Assembly: GCA_026261815.1 (NCBI GenBank)
Contig: JAMPIT010000493.1
Coordinates: 4,047,501-4,111,500 of the forward strand
Length of the DNA: 64,000 nucleotides
Reading direction: 5' to 3'
From: Monarcha castaneiventris obscurior
Taxonomy: Eukaryota; Chordata; Aves; Passeriformes; Monarchidae
Positions 25,192-61,000 of this stretch are shown in pieces. Under the pieces are notes generated by a model that had not been told where the DNA came from, searched no databases, and saw only the letters and a list, made by a program, of their open reading frames with translations. Made by a program: the position numbers and the translations under genes. Numbering within the stretch: the stretch's first letter is position 1; each line of letters opens with the position of its first letter.

Positions 25192-26154
25192 ACAGGACTG
25201 AGAGCACATCTCTGCCCCTGCTAAGGATTTGGGCTGGAAAGGATAAAAGAAAGAGTGCAGGAGATGAGGAAGGGAGGGCTCTGTGGAAAAAAGGACCAGC
25301 CAGGCTGTCCTGCGTTACCAGCCTGATGGGCTCTGCCAAACAATGAACACCAAGGTTTCTGAACAAATCACAAGTATTTATTTTATACTGAAGAAAAAGA
25401 AATTAAGATGTCAAAACCACACCAAGAGTCAGAGACAATCCCCCAAACATTTGAACAGCTAAAACATTTCCAAGACAATAAAGCAAAGGAAACAGCATTA
25501 CATCTGGAACGATGATGGAAAGCCAGTGGTTTAGCTGCTCCCTCTTTCCAGTCATGTGCAGCAAGTGCTTTATCCTAACTGGATCTGCTTTATGCTAACC
25601 AGATCTTTTGGCTTCTTGGTCCCAGCTAAGGCACAAACTAAGACACCTGATAGTGCTCTTCAACTCGTGAAAGAGCAGGATGTCAGCTCTGTTAAACAGC
25701 TCAGACTAAACAGCTTGTCTTGTGCTGAGAAGCCTGGCTGATAACAGCAGCAAAGGGCTGAGCAGAGAAGTGGCTCCCCTCCCTGGTGCCAGCAACTTCC
25801 ACCAACAGACCTGAGGATCCTCCAGTGCTGAAGACAGAAATCACTGTGCGTCACCTTAGCTCACTAATGCAAGAACAAACCTCTGAGAGATGCTCTCTTC
25901 TCTACATTTCAGTGGTTTATGCTGATAAATTATCCCCACTTTTTGCACATGACCTCTTCAAAACACCTCTCTGGTCTGTAACCCAAACTTTCCCCCAGCA
26001 ACAGACTGAAAGTCTCTAAATGCCAAGAATGTCCTCTTCCAGGCTCTTCAGGAAAAGCAAGACCCTGGATTCCTGCCAGGCTCCTGCTAAGTGCCCCAGA
26101 CCAGATCCGCAGTGCTACCTGGAAGTGGAAGAGCTTGGGGAGAGCTGTGTCCTC
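25192..26154 (-). other. CDK3: CDK3 3' UTR and provirus flank
   Basis: Non-coding stretch after the CDK3 stop. A minus-strand AATAAA (plus strand TTTATT at 25377-25382) is the most likely poly(A) signal, giving a 3' UTR of about 790 bases. No other gene is seen. Confidence 0.55.
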
Positions 26155-30524
<4,370 letters not shown>

Positions 30525-31031
30525 TCAGGGAGCGGCCTGGGGCACCTGTGAGGGGACAGGGCTGCCTGGTGGGGTCTGGGGTGTCCGGGGGGCTTCAGGT
30601 GGACAGAGCCACACAGGAGCCACACAGGGTTGGTTGTTTTGTTGCCCAGGTTGTGCAGTGTGCTGGCTACAGCCAAAAGTAGAGGAAAATGGATGTAAAG
30701 AGATACTTTGGGGCCTGAGGAAGGGCAACAAGAACTGTGCAGGGCCAGGGGAAGCTCTCCTGCTCTATCTGCACAGTGCTGGGCATCAGTGGAGTAATTG
30801 GGTTCATAATTATGGCTCCCTGGGACATGCTGAGGGCAAACACCCAGCCGAAATATCTTTTTTATTGGGTTTTATTTTGTCTTTTTTTTATCTTTTTTTT
30901 TTCCCCTTTTATTTTGTCTTGCACAATTGTCCCTTGAACCTCCCCAGCGTGGGCTGTGCTGCTTGGTCAGCCTTTCAGGAGATGTCCTTGAGGGGGAATT
31001 AATCATTGACTTGATAGCTGACAGAAGACAA

Positions 31032-31239
31032 GATTAAAATAATCTTATGTATTGTAGCACCAGGAAAGGCAGAGGCAAAGGGAATTTCATCTGAAGGACT
31101 TGGGGGCTCCATGTTCCTGGGTGGGCACAGACATTGCAGCTGCGTGGGTCCACAGGGAAAACCCCAAATTTTAGGTGACCTAGGAAAGGGCTGATTTAGT
31201 CCATTGCTGAGCCAGCAGCTCAAAATCTTTGAGTGCAAG
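31032..31239 (+). repeat. Inverted repeat, copy 2 (upstream of CDK3)
   Basis: Partner of 29912-30110 in the opposite orientation. About 920 bases separate the two copies, and that interval contains CDK3 coding exon 1 and its presumed promoter side. Confidence 0.8.
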
Positions 31240-31989
31240 CAGAAAAAGCTGGAGATGGCTGCATTCCCCTGCAAACCACAGGCACAGCTCACTCCAGATC
31301 TGGGAATTTCTACAGTGCAGGAGACTCTTCTCGCCCTTGCACAAACATTTGATTCTCATCTGACATTAGCAATGTTCTGTCCTTTTGTCAATTATTTAAT
31401 TCTGCTGGGTGGGCTTGGAACCATGTTTTTCAACCAGAGTGGCTCTGATGTAACTTCATCTCCTTTTCTTGCAGTATTTTAAAGCCAGCTCTTTCCTTAC
31501 ACAGGGCCTAACACATTTGACTTGGCAAGAAAGAGGTATTTAATCAATAAAAGACAGGCTGCCTTCTTTTTTCATCTTTATTTAGGAAAATTTCAATCAA
31601 AATCTTTAGATACTTCAAAAATAGTGATTTAAGGTCTCTCAAGCTTAGCTGTGTCAAGGAAGAAAGTCAAGTGGTGGTTCTCAGAGTACTGCAAATATTT
31701 ATTTTAGAGTTAGAATTAATCCTCCCCTTGGTTACCAGTTCTTCCTACCTGAAGAGGCAGGTGCTACTGAAAATAGGGACTCTGTTCTTCTTGTTTCTTT
31801 GGTCAGTCCAGATATGTGAGTGTTTTGCCAGGAACGTTCCTGTGTGGCAGCTGAGTCAGGGTACCCCAGCACATGCACTCATGGGCCTGCAGCCAGGCAG
31901 GGCTAATGAACTTTGTGCTAATGCCCTTTTCCCCTCTCTGCCAAAGGTGAGCTGCTTAGCTCCAGATTCAAAGACTACTTCTTCAGGTC

Positions 31990-32049
31990 GTGCATTACAA
32001 AAGGACCAGTATAAGCCAAGTGCATTACAAAAGGACAAGTATAAGTCCT
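31990..32049. repeat. 30-bp direct duplication
   Basis: Two adjacent copies of GTGCATTACAAAAGGAC followed by cAGTATAAG-type sequence, with a few mismatches between copies. Confidence 0.85.
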
Positions 32050-32286
32050 TCCTTAACCACCCTTTCAAACAAACAACAAACCTGCTTCCCAGAGCTATTT
32101 TCGGTGATGACACCTGGAGCAGGAATGGACAGCCCACAGTCACACACCGACTCACAGTCTTCAAGTGTTTCCCTGCTCACTGACTTCACTGTTTTCCACA
32201 GCAAACCCACTTCCCAATTTACTTTTAACATATTTGTTGCAGGTAGCAGCCCAACGACCAGCGTGTGGCTGGTCTCGGAGCTGCTG

Positions 32287-34046
32287 TCAGGATGTGCTGT
32301 TTCCCCTCTGTTCCTGCCTCTCGTTGAAGTATTTCCTCTGCTCCTGTATGGCTTGTTCCAGCAGGGGCACATTCATCCCTTCCACGCATGTCAATATTCG
32401 TGCTTTCACCACAGGACTGGAAGTTTCTGGAAAAAGGAAAACAGAGCAGCTTGGAGACAAGAGTTCCCTCAGGCTGGGGGACTCCAGCTGGGCAAATAAC
32501 CATAGCCTGAGAACTTCCAGGAGGCTGGACTGGCCACATGCTGCCACTGATGTGAGCAGCAGGACCAGCTTAATTCAGTGACGTGCTTTCCCTCTGCCCT
32601 GATGGCTACAAAATGCTGGTGACTGACACTGCACTCCCCTTGCACTGGGGAACAGTGCCAGTGCCTGCCATGCAGCATCTGTCTATGTCGTGGCTGGATG
32701 GACTTTGGTTTTCCCTGTCTGAAAAGCAGCAGTGACGGGTCTGAGCTCATTTCTGAATGCCCCCGTGCAGACAAGAGGGCTTAGAAGAGGCTCAAAGCTG
32801 GCTACAACCAACAGTTCATTGGTGGCATTCAAGTGGCAACATGGAGCTGCACAGAAGGGGCCATGGCAGGTGCCATAGCCTTGGTGCCACAGCCTTGGTG
32901 CCACAGCCACCATCTCAGTCTGCTCTCCTTCCACCCCTGCAAAATGGGGCCAATTCACTCCTAGGCTGGGATGACCAAAATAACAACTTTCTAAAGGAAT
33001 TTTGCAGCTGTGGCTTAGCAGGTCACTCTCCAGAGGCCACATGCAGTGTGGCTTTCCATCTGCCAGTGAGGACTTCTATGGCATGAATGCAAATGCTTTT
33101 TATCAGGTGTGGCCAAGATAACAAAGAATTTGCTTCACCATCCCATGGCCCAGCTGAGACCAACTCCCCAGGAAAAGCACCAAGCAGCTGGAATGCAGGG
33201 CACCCCAGGAAAAGACAGCAGGGTGCCGTGCATGACAGAGCCTGCCTGCATTCCTCACGTGTCTGAGGGCAGGGATAATAATTAGAGCCTTTCAAGGATG
33301 GCAAAGACCAACCCAGCCACTTGCAATGAGGTATTGCTGCAATCTGCCACGTTTGGGGTGAAGACGGTCGGTGCAGTGGCTGGCAGTGATGCCAGGCTTT
33401 TTAGCACAGGTTTCGCAAGCCCAACCATGCTGCTGAAGTACTTCTTGTTTCTAAAAAAGGCTGTGCCAGAGGACCAGATTTTCACCAAGATAAGGGTGGC
33501 TCTTCTGATGGTGAGCAGGGACAGACAGGCTGCTCCTACCTTAAATCACACGCTCGTGTGACTGGAGGAGCTGCACGAGATTAACTGCCTTGGCCCAGGC
33601 TGCCCTCAGTGACTAAGGGAGCCCTGAAAGAGCTGGTGTACCATGAAGAGCAGCAAAGGGCACCAGTTCCTTGAGCATTTACCTTCCCTGTGTTCAGCCT
33701 CTCCCAGGACCATGTAGAAAGATCCCACTTGGGCTTGGAATGGCTCCACAAACTTGGTGTCAACACAGACTTGGTACTGAGCCAAGTTGTGCTGAGTGGT
33801 GAGAACGGCTTCAGATCGGGCCAGGTCGTAGCAGCATAACCTGGGAATGATCAGTTTGGGAAGCTCAGCTGTGCAGAAATTCAATTACAAACCAAGGTGG
33901 GGTTGCTCAGCCAGTGAAGGAAAGGCCTGGCCTGCAAGGAGAGCAGGGTACCCTTCTCACCTGCCAAATGTCCTCAGTATCGTCCCCTCGGGGACTGAGC
34001 TGTCGATCTCCCATGGGAAGTAATAGACACCGGCACCTGGCAGCAT
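32287..34046 (-). CDS. TEN1: CST complex subunit TEN1
   Basis: Small OB-fold protein that, with CTC1 and STN1, forms the CST complex. CST binds single-stranded telomeric DNA and brings in DNA polymerase alpha-primase for C-strand fill-in. Coding exons 34046-33961, 33840-33683 and 32426-32287 join in frame to 127 residues (human about 123). The start MLPGAGVYYFPWEIDSSVPE and the core TKFVEPFQAQVGSFYMVLGE and VVKARILTCVEGMNVPLLEQ match the family along its full length. The ATG is the first in its exon; an upstream non-coding exon near 35.7-35.85 kb is expected, because human TEN1 starts close to ACOX1. CDK3 follows 1.9 kb downstream on the same strand, as in the human TEN1-CDK3 read-through locus. 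Confidence 0.93.
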
Positions 34047-35699
34047 CTCACACAACAGCTGGCCTGCAGCAAAGCAAAACGTCTGACTCCAGCACCTGAT
34101 CCAAATTATAAGTGACACTGCCCTTCAACTCCTTCCTTGCCCAGGTTCCACCATCCAGGGGGCTGCAAGAGCTTCACAGCTTCCCTGCTGTGAGTCCTGT
34201 TTGCAGCTCAGTGCATGTGCCAAGCCCAGGGTATCCTGGCACAAAGAGGAGCTGCCTGGTCCCACACAACCCACAGCATGAACTACAGGCAGCCCACCAG
34301 GTCCTCTGGGTCTCCCTCAGGCTATGGATGAGTTGAGAAAGGTTAAGGAAGGAGGGAAATTGGTAGCTGAGAAGTTCAGACAGTGTGAGGGACTCAGATG
34401 CAAGGACAGCTTCAGCTGCTGGGGTGACAAGGTACTACTATGCAGCAAGATTCAAGGAATGATCCTGAGCCTGTCCTCTTACTGCAACATAAGAAATTCT
34501 GACTGTGTGATCCTGCAGCTGTAGAACAATAAATTGGATCCAAGCCAGCCTGGTTTCATCAGAAGTCTGGTAGGGTTTAGCAGACAGCGATGAGTGAGAA
34601 GGATTAAGTCCAAGACAAGGCTCAGGTGGGACCTCCTGGGAGCTCCTGTGGTGGAGCAGGGCTGGCACAGGCAAGTCAGTCACAGCACAGAGCACACAGA
34701 AAGGCAGGAATGCAAAGCAGCTTCAGCAAGGTTCTAATCCTGCCCAGTCAAATGTCATAGCCAGGCTCCTGGCTGTGCCCTGAAGTGGCTTTTTCCTTAT
34801 TTTCCCTCTGATCTCCCTTGCAGGCTGCCTGTGTTTGAAGAGTTTCCATGCTCCATTTACTGCTTTTCTCTTTTTTTTTGCCTCACTGTGGGAGACCCCA
34901 AGAGCTGCACAACAGCCCAGGCAGGGACTTCTGCCACTCAGACAAGTGGGTCCATCGCAGGTCATTCAAGGACCCCCCATACTGACTACGCAGCAGTGGG
35001 GCACTGAGCTGACACACGCTGTGGCTTTAATGCTTGGCGTCTTTTGCCCACCCCACGCATTGCTCACGGGGTTGCAACCTTGCAAAATGCCCCACAGAGG
35101 ACTCCGTGGGAGGCTGCCGAAACCAGGGCAATCCTGGCTTACTCTGTCCCTGCACATGCCTCTCTCTGTGCCTGCTGCCCGCAGCCCCATGCCAGGCTGT
35201 GGACACCCACAGCGGGCTGAAAAACCCCTCTGGCAGGATCACAGTCTGTGCTCCCGTAGGTGGAGAGCCACCTCCCCGCCCTCTACAGCTCCGTGCATCC
35301 CCGCCGCACCCAACATTTAAAAAGCAGGGACAATTCTGCACCTCCAGAAGGGCAAAGGCTGTCCTGTATAGCTCAGATTTTGCTCCTGAATCACACTGTG
35401 CAGCAAGGTGGATGAGCCAAGGATGCAAGACGCTCAGTGTGCATTTAATGCACTTTTTCAACGTATAGAATCATTTAGGTTGTAGAAGCCATACCCCAAT
35501 CGCCACACCCGTTGTGCCCACCCACCGTGCTATATAATGCGTGCACCACGTCCACTGCAGGACCTCGCAGGGAGATCTCAGGCAGGCCCAGCCCAAAGCG
35601 CAGCCCCTTTACACGCAGATCAAGAGCACTATCCAACACCGCACCTAGCGCGCGCACAAACGCAGCCCGCTAACGGCATTTAATGAGCTGTTTATTAAA
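34047..35699. other. TEN1 5' intron region
   Basis: No conserved coding sequence is visible. It presumably is the first intron of TEN1. At about 35464-35500 the text TAGAATCATTTAGGTTG resembles the reverse complement of a worn CR1 3' tail, which is only suggestive. Confidence 0.45.
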
Positions 35700-36031
35700 T
35701 TAACTACTCCATGCCGATGCCGCGCGTGCCGGGCGCTCTCCCAGCGCCGCTGCACGCGCAGCACAGCGCGATTTAAGGCACCGCTCCCAGCACGACTGAA
35801 CGCGCGGCTCACCGCTCCTCCATCGCTGCCGCGGCAAGGGCGGGCACGGCGGCGGCGCCCACGTGCCCACCACCCACGTGGCGTCGCGGCAGTGGCGTCA
35901 CACGGGGGCGGTGCCGGCGCAGCGGGGACTGGGACGGGAAGGGATCGGGATCGGGATCGGGATCGGGATCGGGATCGGGATCGGGATCGGGATCGGGATC
36001 GGGATCGGGATCGGGCAGAGCCGCCGCCGCG
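35700..36031. promoter_or_regulatory. CpG-rich probable TEN1/ACOX1 bidirectional promoter
   Basis: A GC- and CpG-rich stretch directly upstream of the ACOX1 ATG, with TEN1 running away on the other strand. Two CACGTG E-boxes lie 15 bases apart (35860-35865 and 35875-35880), a spacing suited to USF/TFE-type bHLH-ZIP factors. GGGCGG/GGGGCGG Sp1-type motifs and a GGCGTCA half-CRE lie around them. There is no TATA box. In human the two genes start roughly 100 bases apart, head to head. Confidence 0.65.
35941..36015 (+). repeat. (GGGATC)12 hexamer array
   Basis: Twelve perfect head-to-tail GGGATC units followed by one more GGG, ending 16 bases before the ACOX1 start codon. There are thirteen G3 runs separated by three bases. 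Each unit boundary also creates one CpG and a GATC. Confidence 0.98.
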
Positions 36032-55200
<19,169 letters not shown>

Positions 55201-58041
55201 AGCCTGCAGGTTTTTTAAAATGCACTCATGTCCTGCCCTGAAAACTGGGTGTTTGCATCCTTCTTTCAGGCATCTAAATCAAACCTTTGAATCCTGTAGC
55301 TGTAGGACAGTGAATAATTGTAGCCTTTCTTTCCTCTTTTATAAATGGAGGAGGTGTTTGGGGAGAGTGCGTAGGGATTGATGCCTCTTTTTAAAGTGCA
55401 ATTATAATGGTAAAATTAACCTTTTAAAAATCTGGGAAAGCTTTATGGATTTATACAAGGATTGCTTTTGTGAAGCTGCTAACTAGAGAGAAGTTCCTGT
55501 CAACTGGAAAAGGTGGCAGGAGTTTATTACAACGTAGTTGACAGCCCTCAGGCAGTAGCTTCTGGTGAGCATTTATGTCCTCCCCTCAAAAAAAGCATCA
55601 ATGTCTTTGATTTTTTTTTAAGATTAGCCCCACCTCTCTCCTCACGTGGCAAATGTTTGTGCTGTGTGAAGCCTCCTGCAGAGCTCTGTGCATGTGAGTC
55701 TGCGTGTGTTTTCCTGATGGATCTGGGAAGTAAATACCCATCCTTCTCTGGAGCTCTGCTTCATGCATCTTTCCAGAAGAAATCCTCATGTTTCCTTTGT
55801 TTTCCTTCTTTCACTGCCCTGCACAAACTCCTTTTGCCTGTGTGCCATCTCCAGCTCTTGGTTAATATGAGGTCAAAGGAGAACATAGTGATGCTGCTCT
55901 GAGGATAAAATCCAACTCGTAGTAATCAGCTGGGTGCTGATAACAGATGTTCTGCCCCTCTTTTCACTCTTACTATTTTCTAGCACTATCTCAAAGCACT
56001 TTACAAATGTTACTTACGTTGATTTGGTGGGAAAAAAACCACATGTAGTGGTGAAAACTGCAAATTTGACCTGGAATGATGAAGCCAGTATTGGAAGGCA
56101 GGAAGCAGTTGGAATCAGGACATCCTCAGGTCTTCTGATTTTTCTGGGATGCTGTCCTGGTTTTAAAGGCATTTGTCAAGAAAACGACAATCCCAAGTGA
56201 AGTGTCCAGATTTTTTTTTTCCTACCCATGCATTTCCAAGGAGCTTTCTCTGATTTGCCTAATTTTGTTTTGATATTGACTTGGATGTTGCATGTGCTGA
56301 GTGAACAGGAAGGATTTAGCTTGGAAGAGAACATCTTGCTGCCCAGGGAAATCAGTGCAACAACTACAACCAAGTAAAATCATTGCTGCTTTTCCACACC
56401 AGTAACTCTGTCCAGTAACCATAAAACCTCTGTGGACTAGAGAAGGGCAACTCTGAGCTTAAAATGGTAAAAAGCTTCAGCATAAACCCAAATCCTGCAG
56501 TTCTGAGGCAACACCTGAGAAGCTGCTTCTCTGCAGCTTTGCTCTCAGTTAGTCTCTAATTTTGAATCAGTTTTCTGGCACTAACAATGATCAGACACAA
56601 GGTTTGGCTCCATGTGCATATATGAGTAGCTGAACAGAAAGAAATGTTTAATTTTAAATAAACTAATCAAACTTGCCTTTTGGCTGCCGAGTGTTTCAGG
56701 TCCCATGGAAGTTCAGGATGCCAAAGGAGGCTGAGGGCTCTGCCTTCCCTGTGTCCAGTGGAACAGGCTGCTGGCCTGGGGAGGGGGATGGAGGAGAAGG
56801 TTAAAAATATGCTAATGAGAACAGCACTAGCTGTGTACAAATCTAATAAATTACAAAAATGTGTTTTCAGACAAAATGTCTTTCTTTTCACACACTGCCT
56901 TCAGTGGATCTCGTGTAAAGTAATGGAGGAAGTAGAATGAAGTATTCAGAAGACCTTAAATTAGTTGGTTTCTGGTGTTTTATATGGTGTGCCCTCTCTG
57001 GCTTTGCTGTGCAGTGCTGCAGGGGAGCCAGCCCCGTGCCATGGCAATCCCTGTGCTATCCCACAGCCTCTCCTGCTGCTCCCAGCCCCAGGGGGACAGA
57101 GCTGGCACGGGGCAGAGCTGGCTGTGGCATGTGCTCGGTGTCACTGCAGCTCAAACACCAGCAGCAGGTGAGCAGTGCCCGCAGCCAGGGTCTGATGTGG
57201 GGCTGGGCAGCAGCAGCTTTAATCCATAGAAGTTGTTTTCCATTGGTTTTGAGAGTAGGTGTGCTGGCAAACACTGTCCTTCCTTGCTGTCGGTGAGGAT
57301 TTGTGCACTTCTTTTGCCCCCTTGCTGCTGTTGGTGGCAATACCCGAATGCCACAGCCTGGCCTGATTTGCTGTCTCACGGGCAGCAAAGAGTGTTTGAA
57401 CTCTGCCCGAGGGCCCTGCAGCCTCATCCAGCTTCTGGCAGCACGATGGTGCCATTTCCACAGGTGCTGAGCCTCTCCTCCTGGCGTGGCAGCAGTTTGT
57501 GTCCCGCAGTGAGGGCTGCAAGCGACTCTGTTGGGGCAGGCCCGGAACGGGGCTCTGTGGGCTCGTCTGACAGCAGCCATGCACTCCTGAAAATGCCTCC
57601 TTTGGGGACGGCTGCACAAGGAGCCCGTGTTCCCAGACGGACTGGCAGCATGCGTGGTGAAAGCCACCGGCGGACGGTCTGCGGGTTCTAAAATACCACA
57701 GGCAGATGATTCTCGGGGATTTTGGGAAAGCGAAGTACAAACAAGGCAGGAGCAGGGCTGGCTTTGTCCTTCACTCAGCCTTGGTGTGACTGCCTAGGGC
57801 ATGAAGGAGGTTTGGGACGCTTCACTCAGTGGGGCAGGAGCGGGGATGGGGGCCCGGAGCAGCGGCGGCTGTCGGGACGTTTCCAACCAGGCACTAGCAG
57901 GGGCAGCCCCGCCGCGGGGACAGCCCGAGTCAGGCGCCGCGAGGGGCAGCCCCATGGCGGCCGGGCCTTCCGAGCCGGGCCCGCGCGGCGCCGCGCCCGT
58001 CGCGATGGCAACGGGGTCCTTCCCTGAGCGCGGCGCACAAC
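55201..58041. other. ACOX1 3' UTR and ACOX1-MRPL38 spacer
   Basis: Candidate ACOX1 poly(A) signals are AATAAA at 56657-56662 and 56845-56850. The last about 220 bases (57820-58041) are CpG-rich and probably form the MRPL38 promoter. No exon of FBF1 or any other gene is recognisable in the 2.8 kb. Confidence 0.6.
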
Positions 58042-61000
58042 ATGGCGGCGCCCCTGCTGAGCGCGGCGCTGCGCGGGGCCCGCGGCGGGCGGAGCTTCGG
58101 CACGGCCGGTGAGAGACGGGAGAGCCGGGGGAGCCCCGCCGGGGAAGGGGGAGCGAAGGGGAGAGTGCTCTCGGACGGCTGTGTCCCGAACGCCCGGCCC
58201 TGTAACTGGTGGTGTCCCCCCGGCTTCAATACTGGGCCCAGGGTCGTTTAATTTCCTCACCAATGACTTTGATGGGGGGTCGATGCCTCCTCAGCAAGTT
58301 TGCTGATGGCACAGAGCTGGGAGGGGTGGCCGATAGCCCCGAGTGCTGTGAGCCCTTCAGAGGGACCCGCACAGGCTGGGAGGAAGGGCAGAGAGGAGCT
58401 GTCTGAAGTTCAGCAAAGTGCAGGGTCCTTCACCTGGGGAGGAACAACCCCAGGCACCAGCACAGGCCGGGACTGACCGACTGGAAAAGCAGCTCTGTGG
58501 GGAAGGAGCTGGGGGTCCTGGTGGCCAACGAGCTGTCCATGGCCAGCACTGTGCCCGAGGGGACGAGAAGGGCACTGGTGTCCCGGGGTGCGTTAGCAAG
58601 AGCATTTCCAGCAGGTCAGGGAGTGATGCTGCCCCTCTGCTCAGCCCTGGCGAGGCCTCCCCTGGAGCAGCGTCCAGTTCTGGGCCCCTCGGGATGAGAG
58701 AGACACGGAGCTCTTGGACAGGGTCCCATGGAGGGCCACAAAGATGATTTGGGGACTGGAGCATCTCTGTCCTGGGGAAAGGCTGAGGGAGCTGGGGCTG
58801 AGAGGGGCCCTCAGCGCTGTCTGTCCCTGTCTGCAGGGAGGGGGCAGAGCAGGGACCAGGCTCTGCTCCGTGGGGCCCAGCAATGGCACAAGAGGCCACG
58901 GACACAAAGCGATGCCCAGGAAATTCCACCTGGACATGAGGCAGAACTTCTTCCCTGTGCAGTGACCAAGCCCTGAACAGATTGTCCAGAGAGGCTGTGG
59001 AGTCTCCCTCACTGGAGATATTCCAGAGTCATCTGGACACAATCCTGTGCCCTGTGCTCTGCTGGAGCAGGGATGTGGGACCAGATCACTGTGGTCCCTT
59101 CCAGCCTCAGCCATCCTGAGGCTCCATGACCGTGGCTATGGGAGGTGGGGATGGCTCCCGCCCTGTCCGTGCTCTGCCCATGCCGGGCTGGTTTCTCTCC
59201 CTCTGACCGCTGGGGGTCTGTGTTCCCCTGCAGCCGTGCTCTGGAAGAGGGCAGCCCCGCTGGGGCCGATGCCCAACGAGGACGTGGACGTGGGGAACCT
59301 GGAGGCGCTGGAGAGGTACCGCAGCTTCGGGCGGTACTGGCGGCTGGCAGAGCGGGAGAGCAGGAGGCCGCGCTGGTGGAACACCTACCACAGACACACC
59401 AACCCCCCTGCAGGTAGCCCTGGGGAGCAGAGCACGGCCTTGGCCCCACGCTGCCCCGTGAGGAGCTGCTGAGGTGCTCTGGCACAAGGGCCCGTGTACA
59501 AGTCTGCAGAGTGCAGATGTCTGCAGGGAGAAGGAGCTTTCCAGAGGGAGGGAGGCTGGCCAGGACCTGCCAAAGGACACAGAGCAAAGAAGTGATTCCT
59601 TGGAGCCCCGGGGGTGCCACAGAGAGCAGACAAGGGCCCAGAGCTGCAGGCCTGCAGCAGATAACACAGCTGGGCTGCTCAGCAGCTGACAGAGCCTGCA
59701 ATGGGAGGGCCATGAGCTGGGGAAGAAGGAGCAGGGGTGTGGAGGTGCAGAGGGGACAGAATCAAGTCCTGATTGTCCTTCCAAGTCTTTTGTAGTGGGA
59801 GGTGTCCCTGTCCATGGCAGGGCTTGGAAGTGGATGGTCTTTAAGGTCCTTCCCAGCCCAGACCCTTCTGTGATGCTGATCTCTGGAATTCTGCGTCTCT
59901 CACACTCTCAGATGTTCCACAGGGGTTTGTGTTTGGGTGGTTTGGGTGCTCACATGTTTCACCTCCTCTCTTTTCACCCCTCCCTGAAGAGCCCCAGCCA
60001 GACATCGGCCTGCCACGTGACAAGCTGTCGTGGGCAAAGGAGATGAAGGAAAGAAAGAGGATCCTGAGGGAGAACCACCGGAATGCCGAGATGGAACGAG
60101 CGGCACGGCTCCGGACTGGTCAGTGCCCCACACCTCCCTTCCTGCTCCAGCTGCTCCGGGTCTCCAGCTGCTGCCTCTGCACCCTGCCTCTCTCCTTGCA
60201 GTGCTCATTCCCCTGGACGACGTCAGGGCTGAGTGGGAGAGGACCAGTGGCCCGTTCCACAAGCGGCGCGTGGCCGAGCACTGCGGGGTGTTCCGGGACC
60301 TGTTCAAGGGGGCCACCTTCACCCCCTGGGTGGCCCTGAGGGTGCACTACAGCCAGGAGGACGAGCAGCTCGTGCCAGTCTACTATGGGAACATGGTGAC
60401 TCCGTCAGAGGTGCGTGAGGGCAGCTGGGAACAGCCTGGGGCCCCTGGGAAGCCTGTTTCTGCCAGGTGCTTCCAACAGGCATGGCTCATTCCAGGGGGT
60501 GCCTTTTACAAGGTCATCTCCTCTGGGCTGAAGGAAACTATTCTATGGATGAGATAAGGACAGAGATTGCAGGTTGTCTTTCAGGAGGCTGATGGTTATT
60601 TATGCCCTGGGGCTCTCCAGGTGGATTCCTCAGTGGCCTGGCAGTGCCCAGTCTGTGTTGTGTCCGAGCCTTGCCCAGACACAGTTCATGGAGGCTGTTG
60701 TGTGAGTGATTTACATTCTCTTTATGTTGCTCTTTTAGGCTTCCAGTCCCCCTGCAGTGTCATACGAGGCAGACAAAGGTTCCCTCTGGACCTTGTTGCT
60801 CACAAATCCAGGTGAGCAGCGAGTTCTTTCAAGGAACACGTTTAAACTGGGTTGTTTCACTCAGCTTTTGGTTAACTCCTCATTCTCTTGGCTGCACAGT
60901 CAGAGATGATGAAGACTGGAACTGTTCAAGGCTATGTTGGAGGAACTTGGTCTAGTGGAAGGTGTCCCTGCCCATGGCAGGGGGTGGGACAAGATGGGCT

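Noticed and set aside
35941..36015. Interstitial telomere repeat
   Set aside because: The unit is GGGATC, not the vertebrate telomere hexamer TTAGGG.
57056..57740. Overlapping minus-strand frames of about 200 and 170 codons as a possible gene (or FBF1 exon)
   Set aside because: The composition is that of GC-rich DNA, with no splice-supported structure and no similarity that I recognise.
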